Below are positions 6,977 to 13,758 of a stretch of 17,596 nucleotides of DNA, piece after piece. Origin of the DNA: Paenibacillus sp. GTDB lineage: Bacteria; Bacillota; Bacilli; Paenibacillales; Paenibacillaceae. The position numbers were made by a program, and so were the translations under genes. Location: assembly GCA_029256665.1 (NCBI GenBank), contig JAQSXN010000007.1, positions 1 to 17,596 of the forward strand. The letters run 5' to 3'. How positions within the stretch are numbered: the first letter of the stretch is position 1; every line of letters begins with the position of its first letter. The notes beneath the pieces are model-generated. The model was not told where the DNA came from and did not search any database. It was given only the letters and a program-made list of their open reading frames with translations.

Positions 6977-8887
6977 ATGAAGCTAAACATAGTGGGCGAT
7001 ATAACGGACGTACAAGCCGGAATGAAGCTGCTTCTGAAGGATCTGAAAGTAACTCTGAGCGAGGAAGGGCTACTGGTCGAAGTATCAAGTTCCGAAGGCG
7101 AGCTGGAGGTTGGGCTTGAAGGCAATCGTGCCTACATCCGCTATGGAGCCAAACATCAATTTTTCCGGGCGCTGGGTTTGCTCGTGCAAAACGGTCTTAA
7201 GAGCGGCGGTTTCCATATTCTTGAGAAGCAGCAATTCGATGCGATCGGACCGATGTTCGACCTGTCGCGCAACGGCGTGTTAACGCTGAATAGCTTTAAG
7301 TTCCTGCTGCGCAAAATGGCGCTGATGGGATTAAACAACGTGATGCTGTATATGGAAGACACGTACGAGATCGAGGGAGAAGCTTATTTCGGCTATATGC
7401 GCGGCCGCTATTCCGCGTCCGAGCTGAAAGAAATCGACGATTACGCGGATCAATTCGGAATCGAGGCGTTCCCGAGCATCCAGACGTTGGCCCATCTCGA
7501 GGAATTCCTGAAGTGGGAGCCGGTCAAGGCGTATAAGGATACGAAAGGAGCTTTGCTCGCGCAGGACGACCATACCGACAAGCTGGTGCAAAAGATGATC
7601 GCCTCGGTCAGCGCGCCGTTCCGCAGCAACAAGATCCACATCGGCATGGACGAAGCGGAGGAGCTCGGACGCGGCAAGTTCTTGGACCGCAACGGCTTCG
7701 TGAGCCGGTTCGACATTATGACGACGCATCTGGAGAAGGTGCTTGCGGCGGTGCGCAAGCTGGGTCTGAAGCCGATGATGTGGAGCGATATGTTCCTCAA
7801 GCTCGCTTCCGGCAGCGGCGAGGATTATTACGGGCACGATACGCAAATTCCGGAGGAGATGGCGCGTCGAATTCCCAAGGATGTCGATATGGTGTATTGG
7901 GACTACAACCACGTAGAAGAGTCCGACTACGAGACGTTGATCGCGAAGCATCGTCCGCTTGGCAACAATCTTGTTTTTGCCGGGGCGGTGTGGGTGTTCA
8001 ACACGTTCGGGGTCAATTACGGGCTGTCTCTTCCGGCGACGGAGGCCGCGCTGACCGTCTGCAAGCGCGAAGGCATCCGCGAAGTTTACGCGACGATGTG
8101 GGGCGACGACGGCATGGAGAGCAATCCGTACATCGCGTTGCTCGGACTTCAGTTTTATGCGGAGCATGCATACGCGGAAGGTTCTCCTAGCATGGAGACG
8201 GTAGCGGAGCGCGTTGCCTTCTGCACGGGAATCGAAGCGGACGCTTACCTGCAGCTGAAGTATCTCGACGAAACGCCGGGAGCGGAGCCGAACAACCAAA
8301 AGCAGAGCAACCCTTCGAAGTTTCTGCTCTATCAGGACGTTTTGCTTGGATTGTTCGACAAGCAAATCGAAGGACTGCCGATGAACGCGCATTACGGGCA
8401 AGTCGAGCAGGCCATTGCGGCCCGCCGCGATCCGGAGGCGGAGCTGGATTATTTGTTCGAGGTGCCTCAGCTGCTATGCGGCGTCTTGAAGCATAAGAGC
8501 GAAGTCGGCATCGCGCTGAAGCGTGCCTACGACGGCGGAGACAAAGCCGAGCTGAAGCGGATCGCGCTGGAGGTGCTTCCTCTGATCTCCGAAGGCGTAA
8601 CGAAGCTGCGCGCCGCCCATCGCAAGCAGTGGCTGGGCATGTTCAAGCCGTTTGGCTGGGAGGTCATCGACATCCGTTACGGCGGCGTCGTAAGCAGGCT
8701 CGATACGGCGGCGATGCGTCTCGTGGAATATGCCGAAGGCCGTATCGAACGGATCGAGGAGCTGGAGCAGGAGCGGCTCGTGTACAGCACGGTCAACCGC
8801 TTCAACGAGAAAGGCGCGGGCTGGTGCAGCTACTACTATAGGATGGCATCGCCCAACGTGTTTTTCCACGTTATTAATCCGTTCTAA
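6977..8887 (+). CDS. GH20 beta-N-acetylhexosaminidase, GcnA-like
   Basis: This 636-residue protein has the layout of the GH20 GcnA group (the Streptococcus GcnA is 627 residues). A small alpha/beta domain at about 1-80 is followed by a TIM barrel starting near FDLSRNGVLT at about residue 92, and then a long helical C-terminal region. The GH20 catalytic pair Asp-Glu is D225-E226 in HIGMDEAEELG. This enzyme class removes terminal beta-linked GlcNAc or GalNAc using the substrate's own acetamido group. No signal peptide or membrane segment is visible, so it probably acts in the cytosol on imported sugars or on wall and glycan fragments. It is a single-gene unit, flanked upstream by the allantoin terminator and downstream by its own terminator. 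No sugar transporter is adjacent, so the natural substrate is open. Confidence 0.88.
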   Translation: MKLNIVGDITDVQAGMKLLLKDLKVTLSEEGLLVEVSSSEGELEVGLEGNRAYIRYGAKHQFFRALGLLVQNGLKSGGFHILEKQQFDAIGPMFDLSRNGVLTLNSFKFLLRKMALMGLNNVMLYMEDTYEIEGEAYFGYMRGRYSASELKEIDDYADQFGIEAFPSIQTLAHLEEFLKWEPVKAYKDTKGALLAQDDHTDKLVQKMIASVSAPFRSNKIHIGMDEAEELGRGKFLDRNGFVSRFDIMTTHLEKVLAAVRKLGLKPMMWSDMFLKLASGSGEDYYGHDTQIPEEMARRIPKDVDMVYWDYNHVEESDYETLIAKHRPLGNNLVFAGAVWVFNTFGVNYGLSLPATEAALTVCKREGIREVYATMWGDDGMESNPYIALLGLQFYAEHAYAEGSPSMETVAERVAFCTGIEADAYLQLKYLDETPGAEPNNQKQSNPSKFLLYQDVLLGLFDKQIEGLPMNAHYGQVEQAIAARRDPEAELDYLFEVPQLLCGVLKHKSEVGIALKRAYDGGDKAELKRIALEVLPLISEGVTKLRAAHRKQWLGMFKPFGWEVIDIRYGGVVSRLDTAAMRLVEYAEGRIERIEELEQERLVYSTVNRFNEKGAGWCSYYYRMASPNVFFHVINPF

Positions 8888-8910
8888 CCGGACGATACGG
8901 ACTTGCCGCA

Positions 8911-8962
8911 AGCGAATCCGATGTTCATGCCTCGCCGCATGGATATCGGATTCGCTTTTTTT
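8911..8962 (+). terminator. Rho-independent terminator after the GH20 gene
   Basis: A 12-bp perfect stem, AGCGAATCCGAT (8911-8922) with ATCGGATTCGCT (8945-8956), encloses a 22-nt loop and is followed directly by a T run to 8962. It starts 24 bp after the stop codon. The structured repeat begins at the very next base after the T run. Confidence 0.9.
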
Positions 8963-9077
8963 GAAATATAGGAAAGTATATTATTTTTCCATATTTTCTC
9001 TATATTTCTCGGATTGTAACGCGCTACGCCGCCAAAGGACGGCGAGAGCCGTTTCACCTTGCGATTTTTTGAACGGC
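8963..9077 (+). repeat. Structured intergenic repeat, copy 2
   Basis: This is the second copy of the element at 937-1041. Its dyads are GAAATATAG (8963-8971) with CTATATTTC (9000-9008), CGCCG (9027-9031) with CGGCG (9040-9044) around a CCAAAGGA loop, and GCCGTT (9048-9053) with AACGGC (9072-9077). An additional GGAAA/TTTCC pairing is possible inside the first dyad. The last dyad has a 9-base longer loop than copy 1, including a T6 run, yet the closing AACGGC is kept. Confidence 0.75.
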
Positions 9078-9129
9078 GTGAGCTTGACTCCGAAAATGGC
9101 TGGTCGTTCGTTGTTTTCCGCCAGCGTCT

Positions 9130-9310
9130 AACGGTTGCCATTAAGCTTATTTCGCCTCAAACGCCACTTCCCGAATTGTAACGGTTGCGACCGAGCTTAT
9201 TTCATCATAAACAGCCCCATTTCTCCGTTTTGGTACCGTTTAAGCTCCGTCACAACCGTTACAATTCCAAACTAGCCCAAAAGCCGCATTTAATCGCACT
9301 GACAACCGTT
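9130..9310. repeat. 181-bp four-unit inverted element B (head AACGGTTG)
   Basis: Heads AACGGTTGC start at 9130 and 9180, and inverted heads CAACCGTT end at 9260 and 9310, again giving 50-81-50 spacing. CTTATTT occurs at the same offset (base 17 of the unit) in both direct units. The inner pair matches over about 20 of the first 23 bases, so it can form a long hairpin with a sequence different from element A. All four heads carry TTG in place of the ACA of elements A and C. Confidence 0.85.
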
Positions 9311-9447
9311 ACAGGTTCTAACGCCACCAGCCCCCCCCCCGGTCAAGCCGCCGCTAAACGGATGCGTTTTCTCCACTCCTGTCCAATCGATAGAAGGCCT
9401 AAGAGCATATACATAGGAGAACATCGCTTATACAGCTTTTCGAGAGT

Positions 9448-9453
9448 GGAGGT
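9448..9453 (+). promoter_or_regulatory. Ribosome binding site fixing a TTG start
   Basis: GGAGGT sits 7 nt before a TTG at 9461, the only start with a good Shine-Dalgarno in this frame. The next in-frame ATG (9494, giving MEQDESSS) has none. Confidence 0.8.
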
Positions 9454-9460
9454 AGCTTAG

Positions 9461-11269
9461 TTGGAACAATACCAAATCGTGCCTTGGGATCATATGGAGC
9501 AGGATGAGTCCTCGTCGATCAATCTCGAGCAGTATGTTCCGCCGGAGGTAGAGCAACTCGCGTACGAAGTTATGAAATCCTATGATATGAGCGTCAGCGG
9601 CATGACATTGATCACGTCCAAGCCGGATAAAGGCGGGGCGATCTGGAGGATCGACACGAATCATGGCACGCGAAGCTTAAAGGTGCTTCATCGGACGCCG
9701 CAGCGCAGCTTGTTCAGCGTGGGCGCGCAAGAGTACGTGGTTAGCAAGGGCGCCAGGGTGCCCGCGATTATCGCGACCAAGGATGGCAAAAATTCCGTCG
9801 TGGCCGGAGGCAAGCTGTGGATCGTGACCGATTGGATCGATACGTTGACGCCCGTCGCGAAGATCGATCTCGAAGGCGCGAAGACGCTATGCCACGGCCT
9901 AGGAGAGTTTCATCAATGGTCGAAGGGTTACGAACCGCCGCTGGAAGCGGGAACCTCGTCTCGGATCTACAAGTGGGAGAGCCAATACCAAAAAATAATG
10001 TCGAAGATCGGCTGGTTCCGGCATATTGCAACCGCTTATCCCAATACGCAAGCGAGCTCGCATCTGTTGTCCGTGCTGGACACGTTCGAGCAGCAGGCAA
10101 GAGATATGTTGAAACGATTCCAGGAGTCGGCCTACAAAAGAATGGTAGCCAAAGGCGAAGCGCATTGGGGTCTCGCGCATCAGGATTACGGCTGGTCCAA
10201 CGGTCAGATGGGGCCGGGCGGCATCTGGGTCATCGACCTCGACGGAGTGGCCTTCGACCTTCCGGTCCGGGATCTTCGCAAAATCATTACCAGCACGATG
10301 GACGACATGGGCGCCTGGGACCTGGAGTGGATCAGAGGCGTGATCGCCGCCTATCATGAGGCGAATCCGCTGGATCAGGAAACGTTCGAGCTGCTGTGGA
10401 TCGACATGGCGTTCCCCAATGAATTCTACAAGCATGTGAAGGAAGTCGTGTTTAATCCGGTGGTATTCATGGATACGGAGTTAAACGCGATTCTGGATCG
10501 TGTCGTCGCGACCGAGGCGAACAAGTGGGAAGTGCTCCGCGAGCTGGAGAAGGACAAAGCGAATTACCGGGCAGGCGACTATCCGGATGTTGCGGCGGCG
10601 CCGAGCGCGCCTTACCGGTACAAAGAATTTGCCAAGGATGGCAGTATCCCGCTGTTGGTATCGCCGGACGGCAAGCGCCGGAAGCAGTCGGGGCCGATCC
10701 ACATTGTCATCAGGCCGGAAGGGAAATCGCAGATCACCCCCGGCGGAGAAACTCCTCGCAAGCTGAAGGGGAAAGACAAGAAGAAGCTGGCGAAGAAGCT
10801 GGAGAAGAAGCGGAGACGCCAGATGGCGGAACAGGCCGATCGTCTGCAGCCTATCATGCAGGAGGCGGATCACCGCAAAACCAAGAAGGCCGAAGCCGCA
10901 GAGCCTGCCCGGTCCAAGAAAGGAATCCGGCGGAGGTCGGGAACGGAGGCGGCGGTCGCGCTGCCTGCCAAATCGAAGTCGGGCAAGTCCGCAGGAAGCG
11001 CGCAGAAGCAGCGTAGCGCCGCCGGGGGCGGGGCCGCGCGCAGAGCCGCAACGGTTGCGAGACCGCGCAGCGCCAGCGGAGCCGCGAAGAGCGGCATGAA
11101 AAAAACGTCCGGCAGCGGGAAGTCGCGAACGTCGTGGAGCAAACAATCGAAAAAGGCCGGCGTGAAATTGTATCTCTCGGCATATCGCTGGAGTATGCCG
11201 TCGGCGGGGAGGACTGAGATTGAACATTCTGATGATATGCACGGAGAAGCTGCCGGTACCGAATATTAG
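9461..11269 (+). CDS. CotS-family spore coat protein with long basic C-terminal tail
   Basis: Residues about 30-345 form a CotS/aminoglycoside-phosphotransferase-like kinase fold. The Brenner-type motif HQDYGWSN (H240, D242, N247) and the metal-binding IDLDG (D259, D261) are intact, so phosphotransfer activity is possible. Family members are spore coat proteins deposited in the mother cell. Bacillus CotS has about 350 residues; this protein has 602. The extra part, from about residue 425, is rich in Lys, Arg, Ala, Ser and Gly, with blocks such as KGKDKKKLAKKLEKKRRR and repeated SGKS/SGAAKSG-like pieces, and is probably disordered. Translation starts at TTG with a good ribosome binding site. 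The 3' end overlaps the next gene by 50 bp in another frame. The pairing with a CotSA-like glycosyltransferase supports the coat role. Confidence 0.85.
   Translation: MEQYQIVPWDHMEQDESSSINLEQYVPPEVEQLAYEVMKSYDMSVSGMTLITSKPDKGGAIWRIDTNHGTRSLKVLHRTPQRSLFSVGAQEYVVSKGARVPAIIATKDGKNSVVAGGKLWIVTDWIDTLTPVAKIDLEGAKTLCHGLGEFHQWSKGYEPPLEAGTSSRIYKWESQYQKIMSKIGWFRHIATAYPNTQASSHLLSVLDTFEQQARDMLKRFQESAYKRMVAKGEAHWGLAHQDYGWSNGQMGPGGIWVIDLDGVAFDLPVRDLRKIITSTMDDMGAWDLEWIRGVIAAYHEANPLDQETFELLWIDMAFPNEFYKHVKEVVFNPVVFMDTELNAILDRVVATEANKWEVLRELEKDKANYRAGDYPDVAAAPSAPYRYKEFAKDGSIPLLVSPDGKRRKQSGPIHIVIRPEGKSQITPGGETPRKLKGKDKKKLAKKLEKKRRRQMAEQADRLQPIMQEADHRKTKKAEAAEPARSKKGIRRRSGTEAAVALPAKSKSGKSAGSAQKQRSAAGGGAARRAATVARPRSASGAAKSGMKKTSGSGKSRTSWSKQSKKAGVKLYLSAYRWSMPSAGRTEIEHSDDMHGEAAGTEY
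11207..11212 (+). promoter_or_regulatory. Ribosome binding site fixing the TTG start of the cotSA-like gene
   Basis: GGGAGG lies 7 nt before a TTG at 11220, which gives the family-typical N terminus MNILMICTEKLPVP. The site lies within the 3' end of the preceding gene, which implies translational coupling. Confidence 0.8.
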
Positions 11270-12443
11270 GGGAGGCGCGATCCAAACTTATATTGGCGGC
11301 GTAGTCGGCCTGCTGAAGGCGCGTCATTCGATTACGATTATCGGACGCGACGATCCGGAGCTGGCAAGCGACGAGAGAGCGGATGGCGTCCGGTATCTGC
11401 GGTTCGAGTCGAACGGGGCGCTCGAGGTGTATATGAGCCGGGTGCTTCCTTATTTGGCGGCGAGCAAGGAGTCGTACGACGTCATCCACATCTTTAACCG
11501 GCCGCGGCTGGTCATGCCGGTGGCGGAGGTCATGCCGAACGCGCGCATCGTGCTGAGCATGCACAACGATATGTTCAATCCGCAGAAGCTGGCCAAAGAA
11601 GAAGGCGACGCGGTCGTGGAGCGGGTCGACACGATCATTACGATCAGCAACTATATCGGCGCGGCTATCTGCAAGGATTATCCGCAAGCGGAATCCAAGA
11701 TCCGCACCATCTACTCCGGCGTCGATCTGGGCAGGTTCGCGCCATGGAAGCTTTCGCAGTCGGCTCAGCGGGACAGGGATGAAATCCGCTCTCAGCACGG
11801 CCTCGGCAATAAAAAAGTAATCCTGTTCGTCGGCAGGCTGTCGCGGAACAAAGGACCGCATGTGCTGGTGCGCGCCATGTCGCAGATCAAACATTCCGAC
11901 GCGGTGCTCGTCATCGTCGGTGCGGCCTGGTACAGCGACAACCGCGTCAGCGACTATATCGCGTACCTCCGCACCATGGCGGAAACCTCGCCTCTCCCGG
12001 TCATGACGACCGGGTACGTGCAGGCCGGCGATGTGCATAAGTGGTTCTGCGCGGCGGATATCTTTGTTTGCACGTCGATCTGGGAGGAGCCGCTTGCCCG
12101 CGTTCATTACGAAGCGATGGCCGCGGGACTGCCGCTCATCACGACCGCTCGCGGCGGCAATCCGGAGATCATTCGGAACAACAACGGCGTCATCATCCAG
12201 AATCCGGAGGACCCGGCGGAGTACGCGGTGCAGATCAACAAGATGTTGTCGAACGTAGCCGAGTCCAGACAAATGGGACTGAGCGGCCGCAAGCTGGCGG
12301 AGGACAATTTCACGTGGAGCCATGTTGCCGGCAATATCCTGGATGTGTGGGATAAGCCGAGAACGGCAGCGGTAGAGGTACGTTCCGTCTTATCGGATGA
12401 TGAACGGGATACAGGCGAAGAAGGCGCGGGCGAGGACGGTTAG
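11220..12443 (+). CDS. Family 4 glycosyltransferase, CotSA-like
   Basis: This 407-residue GT-B glycosyltransferase opens with EKLPVPNIRGGAIQTY, the N-terminal signature I associate with Bacillus CotSA. The GT4 features are present: R206 and K211 in FVGRLSRNKG, and the E-x7-E motif E290/E298 in EEPLARVHYEAMAAG, followed by TTARGG for nucleotide-sugar binding. In Bacillus subtilis cotSA neighbours cotS and its product is found in the spore coat; here the gene follows a cotS-like gene and overlaps it by 50 bp. The donor and acceptor sugars are unknown. The C terminus ends in an acidic tail after about residue 385. A strong terminator follows at 12481. Confidence 0.88.
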   Translation: MNILMICTEKLPVPNIRGGAIQTYIGGVVGLLKARHSITIIGRDDPELASDERADGVRYLRFESNGALEVYMSRVLPYLAASKESYDVIHIFNRPRLVMPVAEVMPNARIVLSMHNDMFNPQKLAKEEGDAVVERVDTIITISNYIGAAICKDYPQAESKIRTIYSGVDLGRFAPWKLSQSAQRDRDEIRSQHGLGNKKVILFVGRLSRNKGPHVLVRAMSQIKHSDAVLVIVGAAWYSDNRVSDYIAYLRTMAETSPLPVMTTGYVQAGDVHKWFCAADIFVCTSIWEEPLARVHYEAMAAGLPLITTARGGNPEIIRNNNGVIIQNPEDPAEYAVQINKMLSNVAESRQMGLSGRKLAEDNFTWSHVAGNILDVWDKPRTAAVEVRSVLSDDERDTGEEGAGEDG

Positions 12444-12480
12444 CCGTATCGTTCGAACCTTGGAATAGAGAACTAACGAG

Positions 12481-12517
12481 AACGGCGTTGCAGCTTGAAC
12501 TGCGGCGCCGTTTTTTT
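12481..12517 (+). terminator. Rho-independent terminator of the cotS/cotSA pair
   Basis: The outer stem AACGGCG (12481-12487) pairs with CGCCGTT (12506-12512). An inner GCAG/CTGC stem continues it after a 2-bp internal mismatch. Seven T residues follow. It starts 37 bp after the stop codon. Confidence 0.9.
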
Positions 12518-12608
12518 GGAGTTTGGGAAACGATGCATAACCTCAAACCGTGGATAACGTGACCCTACATACAAACCAAGGGCTTGTCCATAATCGGATT
12601 AAAAATCT

Positions 12609-12789
12609 AACGGACATCAGAAGCTCTTAGAGCCCGTTTTTTCCACATGTATCCCTGTAACGGACTGCAGAACCTTTATTTAACCGAAATGAGACTAATC
12701 GTCGTTCGAGTGGAGCAAATAGAGTCGCCTGTGTCCGTTGAAATTTTAAAACACAGAAAAAGCGAGGAATAGCATCCCTGTTGTCCGTT
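12609..12789. repeat. 181-bp four-unit inverted element C (head AACGGACA)
   Basis: AACGGAC heads start at 12609 and 12659, and inverted CCGTT heads end at 12739 and 12789, giving the same 50-81-50 spacing as elements A and B. TATTT occurs at base 19 of the second unit and at base 19 of the third unit read in reverse; the fourth reads TATTC at that place. Inner pairing beyond the heads is poorer than in A and B. The flanks TCT and AGA extend the outer dyad by three bases. Confidence 0.83.
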
Positions 12790-12915
12790 AGAGGTTTGCT
12801 CACGTCATTGTTTTCAAGCACAGAGAGGAGATTTTGTTCTGTCGAAATCATCAAATGTTTAATAACGATGGAAATAGGTGTACTAATTCACAAAACCCTA
12901 TAGAGGAGCGATAAT

Positions 12916-13719
12916 ATGTCCCATCACTCATCTGCCAAACGTCTGGAAGGGAAGGTCGCGCTTATTACCGGCGCAGGCTCCGGCATCGGACGAGCTGCCG
13001 CGATCCGGTTCGCGCAGGAGGGCGCGAATCTCGTCCTGTTGGACCGGAAACGGCCCACGGTCGATGCGGTTTGCCGCGAATCGGAAGCCTTCGGAATTAA
13101 AGCCATAGCGGTTCAGGCGGATATTTCGGACGAGCAGTCTCTCGCGGAAGCCTATCGCAAAACAAAAGACACATTCGGACAGCTTGATATTGTATTCGCC
13201 AATGCGGGCATTAACGGCACGATCTCTCCTATCGAGTATATGGGCAAAGAGGAATGGGAAGCAACAATCAGCGTAAATCTGACCGGCACTTTTCTGACCG
13301 TCAAACATGCCATACCGCAAATGAAGGAGAAGGGCGGCAGCATCATTATAACGAGTTCGATCAACGGCAATCGCGTGTTCGCAAACTTCGGTTTTAGCGC
13401 CTATAGCAGCTCCAAGGCCGGGCAATCCGCCTTTACTCGCATGGCGGCTTTGGAACTGGCGGAATACGGGATCCGCGTCAATGCGATATGTCCGGGAGCG
13501 ATCTCTACCAATATCGGCCAATCCACTAAACCGAAGCCGGAGCTCGAGGAAATACAAATTCCCGTCGAGTTCCCCGAAGGGGATCAACCGCTTGAGGACG
13601 GACCTGGACAGCCGGAGCAAGTTGCTAATCTCGTGCTGTTTCTGGCATCGGAAGAAGCGGACCATATTACGGGAACATCGGTCTATATCGACGGTGCGGA
13701 GTCGCTGCTTCGCGGTTAA
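12916..13719 (+). CDS. Short-chain dehydrogenase/reductase (SDR), classical type
   Basis: The 267-residue protein has the classical SDR layout: the cofactor loop TGAGSGIG near residues 19-26, the structural NAG near 94, a serine pair S147-S148 and the YxxxK pair Y163/K167 in SAYSSSKAG. An acidic residue at the end of the second beta strand (LLDRK) suggests NAD(H) preference. It ends in VYIDGAESLLRG. GAGGAG lies 7 nt upstream of the ATG. A GH13 hydrolase follows after 39 bp in the same direction and glgC after that, so it is likely the first gene of a sugar-related operon. The substrate is unknown; a sugar or polyol is a guess from context only. Confidence 0.88.
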   Translation: MSHHSSAKRLEGKVALITGAGSGIGRAAAIRFAQEGANLVLLDRKRPTVDAVCRESEAFGIKAIAVQADISDEQSLAEAYRKTKDTFGQLDIVFANAGINGTISPIEYMGKEEWEATISVNLTGTFLTVKHAIPQMKEKGGSIIITSSINGNRVFANFGFSAYSSSKAGQSAFTRMAALELAEYGIRVNAICPGAISTNIGQSTKPKPELEEIQIPVEFPEGDQPLEDGPGQPEQVANLVLFLASEEADHITGTSVYIDGAESLLRG

Positions 13720-13758
13720 GCCTGTAACACAGGATTGCAAAAAAAAGGAGTTGGCCCT

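Larger units (their letters stand above)
8888..9460. other. Gene-free stretch of 573 bp with terminator and two repeats
   Basis: After the terminator (8911-8962) comes the second copy of the structured repeat (8963-9077), then the 181-bp element B (9130-9310), then a run of ten C (9331-9340). The 70 bp before the cotS-like gene should hold its promoter. CATATACATA at 9406-9415 loosely resembles the -10 region of the mother-cell sigma factors E and K, but no matching -35 is convincing. Short ORFs in the stretch lack ribosome binding sites and are not called. Confidence 0.7.
12444..12915. other. Gene-free stretch of 472 bp
   Basis: It contains the terminator at 12481-12517 and the 181-bp element C at 12609-12789. 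About 125 bp of AT-richer DNA then leads to the dehydrogenase gene and should hold its promoter. Nothing else recognisable was seen; there is no copy of the GAAATATA-type structured repeat here. Confidence 0.7.

Noticed and set aside
8963..9077. Known riboswitch (c-di-GMP, glycine, SAM or cobalamin type)
   Set aside because: The CCAAAGGA loop is reminiscent of some riboswitch loops, but the conserved core motifs I know for these classes are absent, and the next gene starts nearly 400 bp downstream.
9406..9415. CATATACATA as a sigma-E or sigma-K -10 box for the cotS-like gene
   Set aside because: It fits neither consensus exactly and no good -35 lies at the right distance; kept only as a remark.
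10854..12323. Long minus-strand frame opposite the cotS-like tail and the glycosyltransferase
   Set aside because: It crosses two well supported sense genes, has no recognisable domain and no ribosome binding site; treated as a GC-driven shadow.
12857..12881. GTTTAA-N13-AGGTGT resembling a sigma-B promoter before the dehydrogenase gene
   Set aside because: The -10 part fits GGGTAT poorly, and the presence of sigma B in this lineage is doubtful; not strong enough to call.
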